In this document: positions 16,881 to 25,504 of the stretch, piece by piece
Position numbering within the stretch: the stretch's first letter is position 1
Layout: every line of letters begins with the position of its first letter
From: CAVTWH01 sp963850915
GTDB lineage: Bacteria; Actinomycetota; Actinomycetes; Mycobacteriales; Micromonosporaceae
DNA: 64,000 bases
Direction: 5' to 3'
Assembly (NCBI GenBank): GCA_963850915.1
Contig: CAWKND010000004.1
Span: 496,001-560,000, forward strand
Program-made: the position numbers and the translations under genes
The notes under the pieces: generated by a model
Seen by the model: the letters and a program-made list of their open reading frames with translations, nothing else
What the model was told of the DNA's origin: nothing
Databases searched by the model: none

Positions 16881-17768
16881 GTGTCACCGACGCCTGTGGA
16901 TATGCCCGCTTCCGGCCCGGATCTGCGCATCGCCCTCCGGGACGCCACTGAGCTGCTGGTACGCGCGGGAGTCGAGTCGGCACGGGTGGACGCGGAGTTG
17001 CTCGCCAGTTACGTGCTGGGGGTACCCCGGGGGCGGCTGGCCCTGGCCGACATCGATCACGCCGGGCTGGCCCGGTACCGGGAGCTGGTACGGGCCCGCG
17101 CCGGGCGTACCCCCCTGCAGTACCTGACCGGAACGGCCCCCTTCCGGCGGCTGGACATCCCGGTCGGGCCGGGCGTCTTCATCCCCCGACCGGAGACCGA
17201 GCTGCTCGTCGAGTGGGGCCTGGCCGCGCTGGGGTCAGCGGGCGCACCGCGCTCAGGGAACGGACTCGTGGTGGACTTGTGCAGTGGCAGTGGGGCGATC
17301 GCGCTGGCCGTCGCGGACGAGGCACCGGGTACCCGGGTGGTCGCCGTCGAGCTGGCGGCGGCGGCTCAACTGCGGGCCAACGTCGCGGCGCTCGGGCTGC
17401 CGGTGGAGGTACGGGCCGGCGACGTCACCGACGCGAGCGTGACCGGTGACCTGGACGGCACCGTGGAGCTGGTGCTGTGCAACCCGCCGTACGTGCCGGC
17501 CGGTACGCCCGTGCCGGTTGAGGTGGCTGAGCACGATCCAGCGGTGGCCGTGTTCGGTGGCGCGGACGGGCTGGAGGTGATCCGGCCGGTACTGGTGCGG
17601 GCGGCGGCATTGTTGCGCCCCGGTGGCGCGCTCGCGATCGAGCACGACGACTCGCATGCCGATGCGGTACCGGCGCTGTTGCGGGCCGCCGGGGCGTACC
17701 GGGAAATCGAGCTGCACCACGACCTGGCCGGCCGGCCCCGGTTCAGCACCGCCCGCCGGGCCGGCTGA
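16881..17768 (+). CDS. prmC: Release factor glutamine methyltransferase
   Basis: S-adenosylmethionine-dependent enzyme that methylates the Gln of the GGQ loop in RF1 and RF2. 295 residues. After the N-terminal helical domain come FIPRPETELLVEW, the SAM-binding loop VDLCSGSGAIALAV and the catalytic NPPY (~200-203). GTG at 16881 is the longest start; GTG 16896 and ATG 16902 are alternatives. prfA-prmC adjacency, common in bacteria, is broken here by the GGDEF gene. Confidence 0.95.
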   Translation: MSPTPVDMPASGPDLRIALRDATELLVRAGVESARVDAELLASYVLGVPRGRLALADIDHAGLARYRELVRARAGRTPLQYLTGTAPFRRLDIPVGPGVFIPRPETELLVEWGLAALGSAGAPRSGNGLVVDLCSGSGAIALAVADEAPGTRVVAVELAAAAQLRANVAALGLPVEVRAGDVTDASVTGDLDGTVELVLCNPPYVPAGTPVPVEVAEHDPAVAVFGGADGLEVIRPVLVRAAALLRPGGALAIEHDDSHADAVPALLRAAGAYREIELHHDLAGRPRFSTARRAG

Positions 17769-17847
17769 ACCCATTGGCCGGCGCCGCGCCGGGTGCCGGG
17801 TTGGGTGCCGAGCCGGCCACCCGGGGGCGCGTGCCAGAATGCACCAC

Positions 17848-18495
17848 GTGATGCTCTACGACTGCCGCCGTGTCGCGACCCGGGACAAGGGGATCGAGGC
17901 CGCGGTCGAGGCCGCCCGCCGGGGTGACCTCGTCGTTCTGCCGACCGACACGGTCTACGGGATCGGCGCCGACGCGTTCAAGCCATGGGCGGTCACCTCG
18001 CTGCTCAACGCCAAGGGGCGCGGCCGGCAGATGCCGCCGCCGGTCCTGGTCGGCGCCAAGACCACGCTGGACGGCCTGGTGGTGACCGTACCGTCGCTGG
18101 CCCGCGACCTGGTCGACGCGTTCTGGCCGGGTCCGCTGACCATCGTCGTCGAGCACGCGCCCAGCCTGCAGTGGGACCTCGGCGACCTGGACGGCACCGT
18201 GGCGGTCCGGATGCCGCTGCACCCGGTGGCGCTGGAGATCCTGCGCGAGGTCGGCCCGATGGCCGTCTCCAGCGCCAACAAGACCGGGCAGCCGGCGGCG
18301 ACCACCGCCGAGGCGGCCCGGGAGCAGCTGGAGTACTCGGTCGCCGTCTACCTGGAAGCCGGCCCGACCCCCGACTCGCAGCCCTCCTCCATCGTCGACA
18401 TCACCGGCCCCATCCCGCGCCTGCTGCGGGCCGGCGCGCTGTCGCTGGAGAAGCTGCGCGCGGTCTGCCCCAACCTGCTCGCGCCGGAGGACTGA
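17848..18495 (+). CDS. tsaC: L-threonylcarbamoyladenylate synthase (Sua5/YrdC family)
   Basis: Makes threonylcarbamoyl-AMP for the t6A37 modification of tRNAs that read ANN codons. About 215 residues, the short form without the Sua5 extension. LPTDTVYGIGADAF, KGRGRQMPPPVLV and SSANKTGQPA are the YrdC signatures, including the substrate-binding Lys, Arg and Ser-Ala-Asn. CAGAAT at 17835-17840 ends 7 nt before the GTG at 17848, which favours that start; ATG 17839 and ATG 17851 are in frame. The phosphatase gene starts 1 nt after its stop. Confidence 0.92.
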   Translation: MMLYDCRRVATRDKGIEAAVEAARRGDLVVLPTDTVYGIGADAFKPWAVTSLLNAKGRGRQMPPPVLVGAKTTLDGLVVTVPSLARDLVDAFWPGPLTIVVEHAPSLQWDLGDLDGTVAVRMPLHPVALEILREVGPMAVSSANKTGQPAATTAEAAREQLEYSVAVYLEAGPTPDSQPSSIVDITGPIPRLLRAGALSLEKLRAVCPNLLAPED

Positions 18496-18496
18496 G

Positions 18497-19096
18497 TTGC
18501 CGCCGTTCACCGTGCTGCACGTGTGCATGGGCAACATCTGCCGTTCGCCGATGGCCGAACGCTTGATGCTGCAGGCACTCGAGCCGCTGGACGGCGCCCC
18601 CGGCGAACTGGTCTACGTGCACTCCGCCGGTACCGGTGGGTGGCACGCGGGCGAAGAGATGAACCCGCCAGCCGCCCGTGAGGTACGCCGGCGGGGCGCC
18701 GACCCGACCGGCTTCACCGCGCGCAAACTGCACGGCGAGCACATCGACGGCGCCGACCTGATCCTCACCGCGACGGACGAACAGCAGCAGTACGTACTCG
18801 CCCTGCGCGCCGACGCGGCCGGCCGTACCTTCGTGCTCGGCGAGTTCGGCCGGCTGCTGGGCGACGTGGATCTGGCTCCACTCCCCGCATTCGAGCCGAC
18901 CGGGGACGCCGTCTACGCCCGGGGTACCGCACTGGTCGCAGCGGTGGACGCGGTCCGGGCTGGCCGGCCGGCGCTGGTGCAGGACGATCTGGACGACCCG
19001 TGGGGGCGCGGCGACGCGTTCTTCGCCCGGGTCGGCGACGAGATCGACCAGGCGGTACGCCCGTTGGCCGACGCCCTGCTCGACAAGCGCGCCTAA
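18497..19096 (+). CDS. Low-molecular-weight protein tyrosine phosphatase
   Basis: Arsenate-reductase-fold phosphatase, 199 residues. The P-loop CMGNICRS (C10-x5-R16) is intact, and the general-acid loop reads DDPWGRGD near residue 165. The TTG start has GGAGG 6 nt upstream, at the very end of tsaC, so the two are cotranscribed. Such enzymes act on phosphotyrosine proteins or in capsule and envelope control; the target here is unknown. Its TAA stop overlaps the TAG stop of the convergent SDR gene. Confidence 0.92.
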   Translation: MPPFTVLHVCMGNICRSPMAERLMLQALEPLDGAPGELVYVHSAGTGGWHAGEEMNPPAAREVRRRGADPTGFTARKLHGEHIDGADLILTATDEQQQYVLALRADAAGRTFVLGEFGRLLGDVDLAPLPAFEPTGDAVYARGTALVAAVDAVRAGRPALVQDDLDDPWGRGDAFFARVGDEIDQAVRPLADALLDKRA

Positions 19097-20562
19097 TCCC
19101 CGACGGACTGGCGCTCGGCGCCGCGGGCGATGTTGCGGGCCATGCCGCCGAAGACCACCGCGTGGAACGGCCACACCGACGCCCAGTAGGCGTGCCCGAG
19201 CAGACCACGGGGTACGAAGATGGCGCGCTGTGCGTAGCGCGAGCTGCCCGCCCCGGTGGGTGCGGCGCTCATCTCCAGCCAGGCCCGGCCGGGTAGCCGC
19301 ATCTCGGCCCGCAGCCGCAGCAGTACGCCCGGCTCGATCTCCTCGACCCGCCAGAAGTCGAGCGCCTCACCGACGTAGAGGTGCTGTGGATCCCGCCGGC
19401 CGCGGCGCAGCCCCACCCCGCCGACCAGCCGGTCCAGCCAGCCGCGTACCGACCAGGCGAGCGGGAACGAGTACCAGCCGTTGTCGCCGCCCACGCCCTC
19501 GATCACCCGCCAGAGCTGTGCCGAGGACGCGTTCACCAGCGCGCTGCGGTCGTCCAGGTAGAGCGAGCCACCGGTCCACTGTGGGTCGCTGGGCAGCGGG
19601 TCGGCTGGCGCGTCGGGTACCGCCACGTTGGCCCAGCGCGTCTCCACGTCGTGATCGCGGATCTTGCTGAGCGCCAGGCGTACCGCGTCGGTGAACCCGG
19701 TCAGCCCGCCCGGTGGATCGGGGATCAGCTCGGCGATGTCGTGCTCGCGGGCGACCGCCTCCTGGGTGAGGCTGGCCACCAGGGGCCGGGCGATGGCGTT
19801 GGGTACCGGGGTGACCACGCCGACCCAGTGCGCCGACAGCCACGGGGACAGGGCCCGGGTACCGATCACCACCCGCCTGCGCAACCCGGCGACCTCGGCG
19901 TACCCCTGCATCATCGCGGCGTACGTGAGCACATCCGGCCCGCCGATGTCGTACCCCCGGTTCACCTCCTCGGGCAGGTCGACGGCGGCGAGCAGGTAAC
20001 GCAGTACGTCCCGGATGGCGATCGGCTGCACCCTGTTCTCCACCCAGCGCGGGGTCACCATCACCGGCAGCCGCTCGGTCAGGTGGCGCAGCATCTCGAA
20101 GCTGGCCGAGCCGGAGCCGATGATCACAGCGGCCCGGAACACCACGGTGGGTACCCCGCTGGCCAGCAGGATCCGGGCCACTTCGGCGCGCGAACGCAGG
20201 TGCGTCGAGGCCGGGCCGCCAGCCGGCTCCGGACCGCCCAGGTAGATGATCCGGCGTACCCCGGCGGCGCGCGCCGCGCGGGCGAAGTTGAGCGCGCCCA
20301 GCCGGTCGGCCGCCTCGAACCGGGGCTCCTGACCCATCGAGTGCACCAGGTAGTAGGCAAGCTCGATGTCCTGTAACGCCCTTTTGACCTGGTCCGGCTC
20401 TGTCAGGTCGGCGGCGACCACCTCCACGTCGGCGGCCCACGGGACGTCGCGCAGCCGGCGCGGGTCCCGGGTCAGGCAGCGCACCCGGTGCCCGGCGGCG
20501 ACCAGCCGGGGCGCCAGCCGGCCACCGACGTACCCGGTCGCGCCCGTGACAAGTACCCGCAT
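19093..20562 (-). CDS. NAD(P)-dependent SDR fused to a DUF2867-like domain
   Basis: 489 residues. The N terminus is an atypical short-chain dehydrogenase: nucleotide-binding VTGATGYVGGRL (~4-15), LTRDPRR, and a YYLVHSMG stretch instead of a canonical Tyr-x-x-x-Lys. The C-terminal ~150 residues (GWYSFPLAWSVRGWLDRLVG, then LRLRAEMRLPGRAWLEM) match the DUF2867/START-like domain found in this family. The substrate is unknown. The ATG has a CAGGAT box 6 nt upstream on its strand, a leaderless geometry. It is divergent from glyA. Confidence 0.88.
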   Translation of the reverse strand: MRVLVTGATGYVGGRLAPRLVAAGHRVRCLTRDPRRLRDVPWAADVEVVAADLTEPDQVKRALQDIELAYYLVHSMGQEPRFEAADRLGALNFARAARAAGVRRIIYLGGPEPAGGPASTHLRSRAEVARILLASGVPTVVFRAAVIIGSGSASFEMLRHLTERLPVMVTPRWVENRVQPIAIRDVLRYLLAAVDLPEEVNRGYDIGGPDVLTYAAMMQGYAEVAGLRRRVVIGTRALSPWLSAHWVGVVTPVPNAIARPLVASLTQEAVAREHDIAELIPDPPGGLTGFTDAVRLALSKIRDHDVETRWANVAVPDAPADPLPSDPQWTGGSLYLDDRSALVNASSAQLWRVIEGVGGDNGWYSFPLAWSVRGWLDRLVGGVGLRRGRRDPQHLYVGEALDFWRVEEIEPGVLLRLRAEMRLPGRAWLEMSAAPTGAGSSRYAQRAIFVPRGLLGHAYWASVWPFHAVVFGGMARNIARGAERQSVGD

Positions 20563-20657
20563 GGCTCCATCCTGGCCCGCCGCCAGCCGCTCTGCTCCGC
20601 TTCGGCCAACGGGGCGGGCGACGGTCGGGCGCGGTGGGGCGGCGCCGAGCGGACCCA

Positions 20658-20669
20658 TAGACTTCGCGG
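20658..20669 (+). promoter_or_regulatory. Leaderless-type -10 box of glyA
   Basis: TAGACT (20658-20663), a near-consensus actinobacterial -10, is followed by 6 nt and the GTG start. No ribosome-binding site is visible. Confidence 0.6.
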
Positions 20670-21953
20670 GTGGGTACCTTCTGGGCCCCGGACTTCGCGG
20701 CGCTGGAGAGCGAGGATCCGGAGATCGCCGCCGTCGTGCTGGCCGAGCTGGATCGGCAGCGTTCCGGGCTGCAGTTGATCGCGAGCGAGAACTTCACCTC
20801 CCCGGCCGTACTCGCGGCGCTCGGTTCACCGCTGACCAACAAGTACGCCGAGGGGTACCCGGGGAAGCGCTACTACGGCGGCTGCGTCGAGGTCGACCGG
20901 GCCGAGGCGCTCGCCATCGAGCGGGCCAAGGAGCTGTTCGGGGCCGAGCACGCCAACGTCCAGCCGCACTCCGGCGCGAGCGCCAACCTGGCCGCGTACG
21001 CCGCGCTGCTGGAGCCGGGCGACCCGGTACTCGCGATGGATCTCCCGCACGGCGGGCACCTCACCCACGGCAGCCGGGTGAACTTCTCCGGCCGCTGGTT
21101 CCGGGCCATCGGCTACACCGTGCGCGAGGACACCGAGCAGATCGACTACGACCAGGTGCGTACCCTCGCCCACGTGCACCGGCCCAAGATGATCATTTGT
21201 GGTGCCACGGCGTACCCCCGCGCCATTGACTTCGCCGCCTTCCGGGCCATCGCCGACGAGGTCGGCGCCTACCTGATGGTCGACGCGGCGCACTTCATCG
21301 GGCTGGTCGCCGGGCAGGCGACGGCCTCGCCCGTACCGCACGCCGACATCGTCTGCGCCACCACCCACAAGGTGCTGCGCGGGCCGCGCGGCGGCCTGAT
21401 CCTCTGCCGCGCCGAGCTGGCCGATCGGGTGGACAAGGCGGTCTTCCCGTTCATCCAGGGCGGCCCGCTGATGCACGCGGTGGCCGCGAAGGCGGTGGCC
21501 CTGCGGGAGGCGGCCCGACCGGAGTTCCGGGTGTACGCCAAGCAGGTCGTCGCGAACGCCCGGGCGCTCGCCGACGGGCTGGCGGCCGAGGGGATGCGGC
21601 CGGTCTCCGGGGGTACCGACAGCCATCTCGCCCTGCTCGACGTGCGGCCGCTCGGGGTGACCGGGCAGCAGGCGGAGCAGCGCTGTGACCAGGCACGGAT
21701 CACGCTGAACAAGAACGCCATCCCGTACGACCCGCAGCGCCCGACGATCTCCTCCGGCATCCGGGTGGGTACCCCGGGCGTGACCACGCAGGGCATGGCG
21801 GAGCCGCAGATGCGCCAGATCGCCACCCTGATCGGCCGGGCGGTACGGGCGGAGGCGCTCCCCACCGAGCTCGCCGACGAGGTGACCGCACTGGTCGAGC
21901 GCTTCCCGGCGTACCCCGAGGGCGCGGCCGTCCGGCGTGCGGTGGCCCGATGA
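20670..21953 (+). CDS. glyA: Serine hydroxymethyltransferase
   Basis: PLP enzyme that interconverts serine and glycine and loads tetrahydrofolate with one-carbon units. 427 residues. Typical stretches are SENFTSPAVLAALGSPLTNKYAEGYPGKRYYGG (folate and dimer region), HSGASANLAAY, DAAHFIGLVAG and the PLP site TTHKVLRGPRGG with Lys near 233. Its stop overlaps the following gene (ATGA), linking it to the ATP synthase locus as in other actinobacteria. The GTG start fits the TAGACT box 6 nt upstream. Confidence 0.97.
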   Translation: MGTFWAPDFAALESEDPEIAAVVLAELDRQRSGLQLIASENFTSPAVLAALGSPLTNKYAEGYPGKRYYGGCVEVDRAEALAIERAKELFGAEHANVQPHSGASANLAAYAALLEPGDPVLAMDLPHGGHLTHGSRVNFSGRWFRAIGYTVREDTEQIDYDQVRTLAHVHRPKMIICGATAYPRAIDFAAFRAIADEVGAYLMVDAAHFIGLVAGQATASPVPHADIVCATTHKVLRGPRGGLILCRAELADRVDKAVFPFIQGGPLMHAVAAKAVALREAARPEFRVYAKQVVANARALADGLAAEGMRPVSGGTDSHLALLDVRPLGVTGQQAEQRCDQARITLNKNAIPYDPQRPTISSGIRVGTPGVTTQGMAEPQMRQIATLIGRAVRAEALPTELADEVTALVERFPAYPEGAAVRRAVAR

Positions 21954-22393
21954 GCAGCCCCACGCAGGCCGCCCCGAAGGGCCCCGGGCAGCTGCGCAAG
22001 CGGCTGCGGCACCTGCCCGCCGGCCTGCTCGCCTCGGCGGTACTGCTCGTCCTCGGGCTGGTGATCGGCTGGCTGGCCAGGGGCGATGTCGGTGCGGCCG
22101 GCGCGGCTGCCGGCGTAGCGCTGGTGGCGGCCAGCTACACCGGCTCCAGCGTGGTGATCGCGTGGGCGGATGCGCGAGATCCCCGACTGGTACTGCCGAT
22201 CGGGCTGCTCACCTATGTGGTGAAGTTCACACTCATCGGTTTTGTGATGGCGGCTATCGATGCGAGTAACTGGCCGGGGCTTCCCGTCATGGGGCTGGCC
22301 ATCATCGTCACGGCTCTGGGCTGGACGATCGCACAGGCGGTGTGGACCTGGCGGGCTCATATCCCTTATGTGGAGATTGAGACACCTCAATAG
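21950..22393 (+). CDS. AtpI-like membrane protein at the head of the ATP synthase locus
   Basis: 147 residues with about four hydrophobic segments (~24-44, ~50-70, ~80-105, ~110-130). The position, size and hydrophobic profile fit the AtpI/subunit-I-like proteins encoded before atpB, which are thought to help c-ring assembly or Mg supply. The primary sequence alone would not identify it. The ATG overlaps the glyA stop by 4 nt. A strong hairpin and ~200 nt separate it from the next gene. Confidence 0.7.
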   Translation: MSSPTQAAPKGPGQLRKRLRHLPAGLLASAVLLVLGLVIGWLARGDVGAAGAAAGVALVAASYTGSSVVIAWADARDPRLVLPIGLLTYVVKFTLIGFVMAAIDASNWPGLPVMGLAIIVTALGWTIAQAVWTWRAHIPYVEIETPQ

Positions 22394-22514
22394 GGTTTGC
22401 CGTGAGCAGAACTTTGCATACCGGTCGGTTAACAGACAGCTAACGTCAGAATGCCCTTCCGGATGGGGGCTTGCGGAGTAACGTGTCGACAGCACCGGAC
22501 AGCCCCCGGTTTCC

Positions 22515-22557
22515 GAGTCGGTACCCCCGCCTGGCGTGACGCCGCGGGGGTCGACTC
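22515..22557 (+). terminator. Hairpin between the AtpI-like gene and the atp operon
   Basis: ACCCCCGC (22523-22530) and GCGGGGGT (22544-22551) pair perfectly, with GGCG/CGCC inside and GAGTC/GACTC outside. It may end glyA-atpI transcription or attenuate entry into the operon. The 22394-22514 stretch before it is AT-rich for this genome but has no promoter I can define. Confidence 0.65.
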
Positions 22558-22594
22558 ACAACCGCTGAGAGCCGGCTGATATGGTTCCGGCGTC

Positions 22595-22819
22595 ATGGCC
22601 GGTGAGAACTCCCCTCAGCAGCGGCGTCGCGAAGAAGCGGCAGGCGCCAACGCTGGCTGGGCCGCGGTCACTTACATGATCGGCGGCATGGCGATCTGGG
22701 GCTTCCTCGGCTGGCTGGTCGACCGCTGGTTGCACACCGGCGGGATCGCCACCGGGGCGGGCTGTGTCATCGGCGTTGCACTCGGGATCTACCTGACGGT
22801 CAAGCGCCTCGGCGCGTAA
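22595..22819 (+). CDS. AtpZ/AtpI-family small membrane protein
   Basis: 74 residues with two transmembrane helices: AAVTYMIGGMAIWGFLGWL, then IATGAGCVIGVALGIYLTV. The G-W-x-x-D-R-W turn between them is typical of AtpZ-type proteins, which are implicated in Mg or Ca transport for ATP synthase assembly. TATGGT (22580-22585) lies 9 nt before the ATG, so this may be the first gene of the main atp transcript. atpB follows after 42 nt. Confidence 0.82.
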   Translation: MAGENSPQQRRREEAAGANAGWAAVTYMIGGMAIWGFLGWLVDRWLHTGGIATGAGCVIGVALGIYLTVKRLGA

Positions 22820-22861
22820 GTCGACGCTCCGGCGTCGCGAGTGGATGAAAGGGGGAGCACG

Positions 22862-23653
22862 GTGAGCGGACAGGCTCTCGTTCTCGCCGGTGGTACGGGG
22901 ACTCCGTGGCCGCCGAGTGTGAACGACTTCTACCTGCCCAGCATTATCGACGGCGCCTACCCGTGGCTGACCAAGTTCACCCTGCTGGTCTGGCTCGCGG
23001 TCGCGCTGATCATCGTGTTCTTCCTGCTGGCCTACCGGAAGCCGAAGCTGGTACCGGGGCGCTGGCAGTGGATCGCCGAATCGATCTACGGCTTCGGGCG
23101 GGACACGGTGGCCAAGGAGGTCATCGGTGTCGAGGGGCTGCGCTTCGCCCCCTACCTGTCGACGCTGTTCATCTTCGTGCTGGTCACCAACATCTTCGGC
23201 ATCGTCCCGGGCATCCAGATCTCCCCCAACTCGCACATCGCCTACCCGGCCGTACTCGCCGTGGTCTCCTACGTGCTCTTCATCTACCTGGGCTTCAAGA
23301 AGCACGGCGTCGGCTACATCAAGTACGCGCTGGTCATCCCGGGCGTGCCGTTCGCCATGCACTTCCTGCTGGTACCCATCGAGCTGTTCTCGACGTTCAT
23401 CCTGCGGCCGCTCACCCTGGCGCTGCGTCTGTTCGCCAACATGTTCGCCGGGCACGTGATCCTGCTGGTGTTCACCCTCGGCGGGTTCGTGCTGATCGAG
23501 GCGTCCTGGGGCTACGCGCCGATCTCCGTGGTCTCCTGGATCATGGCGATCCTGCTCACCTTCTTCGAGGCGCTGATCGCCATCCTGCAGGCCTACGTGT
23601 TCGCGCTGCTGACCGCCAGCTACGTCCAGGGCGCCATCGCCGACGAGCACTGA
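22862..23653 (+). CDS. atpB: ATP synthase Fo subunit a
   Basis: Membrane stator subunit that forms the two proton half-channels. 263 residues with five to six helices. The essential Arg is in RPLTLALRLFANM, facing the c ring. The motifs GHVILLVFTLGG and FEALIAILQAYVFALLTASY are conserved. I chose the GTG at 22862 because AAAGGGGGAG lies just upstream; an in-frame start at 22841 is possible but adds no conserved sequence. Confidence 0.96.
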   Translation: MSGQALVLAGGTGTPWPPSVNDFYLPSIIDGAYPWLTKFTLLVWLAVALIIVFFLLAYRKPKLVPGRWQWIAESIYGFGRDTVAKEVIGVEGLRFAPYLSTLFIFVLVTNIFGIVPGIQISPNSHIAYPAVLAVVSYVLFIYLGFKKHGVGYIKYALVIPGVPFAMHFLLVPIELFSTFILRPLTLALRLFANMFAGHVILLVFTLGGFVLIEASWGYAPISVVSWIMAILLTFFEALIAILQAYVFALLTASYVQGAIADEH

Positions 23654-23781
23654 ACCACCAGACAGGTACGCACGCTCCAGTCACCGCCGGTCCGGCCGGC
23701 TCCCGCGTTTCGCACCACCTGCTTTCCGGTACCACCGGCATCACCCCGTGAGGCCGCACCACCGAGTACCACCCGTACTGC

Positions 23782-23800
23782 CCGCGTGACGGTCACGCGG
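23782..23800 (+). other. Stem-loop just before the atpE ribosome-binding site
   Basis: CCGCGTGA (23782-23789) and TCACGCGG (23793-23800) form a perfect 8-bp stem with a 3-nt loop, 7 nt before AGGAGG. It may act as an mRNA stabiliser or processing site that helps overexpress the c subunit, as needed for a multi-copy ring. Confidence 0.5.
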
Positions 23801-23825
23801 TCCTACCAGGAGGAATCCGCAGATC

Positions 23826-24053
23826 ATGTCTAACCTCGCCGCCGTGAGTGGCAGCCTCGCTGCCGTCGGTTACGGCCTCGCCGCGATCGGCCCGGGCATC
23901 GGTGTAGGCATCGTGTTCGCCGCTTACATCCAGGCGACCGCGCGCCAGCCTGAGTCGGCCGGCCTGACCCGGACCTACCTGTTCCTCGGCTTCGCCGTGG
24001 TCGAGGCGCTCGCCCTGCTGGGCATCGCCTTCGGCTTCGTCTTCGGCAAGTAG
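23826..24053 (+). CDS. atpE: ATP synthase Fo subunit c
   Basis: Proton-carrying ring subunit, 75 residues with two helices. The conserved proton-binding Glu lies in VVEALALLGIAFGF (~60), and the loop reads ATARQPES. The residues around the Glu show no sodium-type ligand set, so a proton ring is expected. An AGGAGGAAT box precedes the ATG. Confidence 0.97.
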   Translation: MSNLAAVSGSLAAVGYGLAAIGPGIGVGIVFAAYIQATARQPESAGLTRTYLFLGFAVVEALALLGIAFGFVFGK

Positions 24054-24080
24054 CCCCCCAGCTTCGCGAAGGAGGTACTG

Positions 24081-24617
24081 ATGCTGCGTTTCCTCGCTGA
24101 GGATCTGCCGCACGACCCGAACCCGGTCATCCCGATCTGGCAGGAACTGCTCATCGGGACGATCGCCTTTGCCCTGCTGGTCTTCGTCCTCGGAAAGTTC
24201 GTCTGGCCGCGCATGGAGGAGACCTTCCAGGCGCGCGTCGAGGCGATCGAAGGCGGGATCAAGCGCGCCGAGGAGCGTCAGGCCGAGGCCGACGCGCTGT
24301 TCCAGCAGTACCAGCGCCAGCTCGCCGAGGCGCGTACCGAGGCCGCGAAGATTCGTGACCAGGCGCGCGCCGACGCCACCGGCATCCGTGAGGACATCCT
24401 GGCGCAGGCGCGCGAGGAGAGCGAGCGGGTGATGGCGGCCGGCCGGGAACAGCTCGACGCGCAGCGCGCGAGCATCGTGCGCGAACTGCGGGCCGAGGTG
24501 GGTACCCTCGCGGTCGACCTGGCCAGCAAGATCGTCGGAGAGTCCCTCGCCGACGAGGCGCGCCGCAAGGGCACTGTCGACCGCTTCCTCGCCGACCTCG
24601 AGACGGCGGGTCGCTGA
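24081..24617 (+). CDS. atpF: ATP synthase Fo subunit b
   Basis: Peripheral-stalk subunit, 178 residues. One N-terminal membrane helix (~22-42, LLIGTIAFALLVFVLGKFVW) is followed by a long charged coiled coil and a C-terminal segment that contacts the delta subunit. AAGGAGG is ideally placed before the ATG. The stop overlaps the atpH start by one base (TGATG). Confidence 0.96.
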   Translation: MLRFLAEDLPHDPNPVIPIWQELLIGTIAFALLVFVLGKFVWPRMEETFQARVEAIEGGIKRAEERQAEADALFQQYQRQLAEARTEAAKIRDQARADATGIREDILAQAREESERVMAAGREQLDAQRASIVRELRAEVGTLAVDLASKIVGESLADEARRKGTVDRFLADLETAGR

Positions 24618-25435
24618 TGCAGGCCGCCAGTCGCGAGTCGTACGCGGCAGCCGGGGACAAGTTGACCGAGCTGGCCGGTTCGGCCACGCCCGAGCAGCTG
24701 GCCGGCACAGCCGACGAACTGCTCGCGGTGGCTGACCTGCTGGGCCGGGAACCACGGCTGCGCCGGGCACTGGCCGACCCGGCCCGCTCCGGTAGCGAGC
24801 GCGCCGGCCTGCTCACCGGAGTCGTCCAGGGCAAGGTCAGCGACCAGGCACTGGACCTGCTGGGCGCGCTCGCCAGCGGGCGCTGGTCCAGCTCCGCCGA
24901 CCTGCTCGACGCCACCGAGAACCTCGGCGTCGACGCCCTCCTGGCCAGCGCTGAAAAGGCCGGCGACCTGGGCGAGGTGGAGGACGAGCTGTTCCGCTTC
25001 GGCCAGCTGGTCGACGGCGCGCCGCAGCTGGCCTCGACGCTCGCCGACTCGTCGGTGGACGTGAGCCGGCGGGCCACCCTGGTCGACTCACTGCTGTCCG
25101 GTAAGGCGCGGCCGGTGACGGTACGCCTCACCGAACTGGCGCTGACCGGGTACGGCGGTCGCGGCTTCGCCGCCTCGCTGACCCGACTGGTCGAGGCGGC
25201 CGCGGAGCGGCGGGACCGGCAGGTCGCGTACGTCACCGTGGCAGCCCCGCTGAGCGACGCCGAAGAGGCGCGACTGGGCGGCCGGTTGTCCGAGATGTAC
25301 GGTCGGGAGGTCGCCCTGAAGATCACGGTCGATCCCTCGATCCTCGGCGGCGTCTCCGTGCAGGTGGGCAACGACCTCTATGACGGCACGGTGCTGCGCA
25401 AGCTGCAGCAGACCCGCGCCGCGCTGGCCAAGTAG
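24617..25435 (+). CDS. atpH: ATP synthase F1 subunit delta
   Basis: Links the b stalk to the top of F1. 272 residues, longer than the ~180 of most bacteria, as usual in actinobacteria. The N-terminal helical bundle is followed by the C-terminal signature VTVAAPLSDAEEARLGGRLS, then KITVDPSILGGVSVQVGNDL. It overlaps atpF by 1 nt. Unlike mycobacteria, b and delta are separate genes here. Confidence 0.95.
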   Translation: MQAASRESYAAAGDKLTELAGSATPEQLAGTADELLAVADLLGREPRLRRALADPARSGSERAGLLTGVVQGKVSDQALDLLGALASGRWSSSADLLDATENLGVDALLASAEKAGDLGEVEDELFRFGQLVDGAPQLASTLADSSVDVSRRATLVDSLLSGKARPVTVRLTELALTGYGGRGFAASLTRLVEAAAERRDRQVAYVTVAAPLSDAEEARLGGRLSEMYGREVALKITVDPSILGGVSVQVGNDLYDGTVLRKLQQTRAALAK

Positions 25436-25504
25436 CCCAGCCGACCTGAGTACCAACCTTCCACACACCGATTTCCACGCTAGAGATACAAGGGGAACCA
25501 GCGG

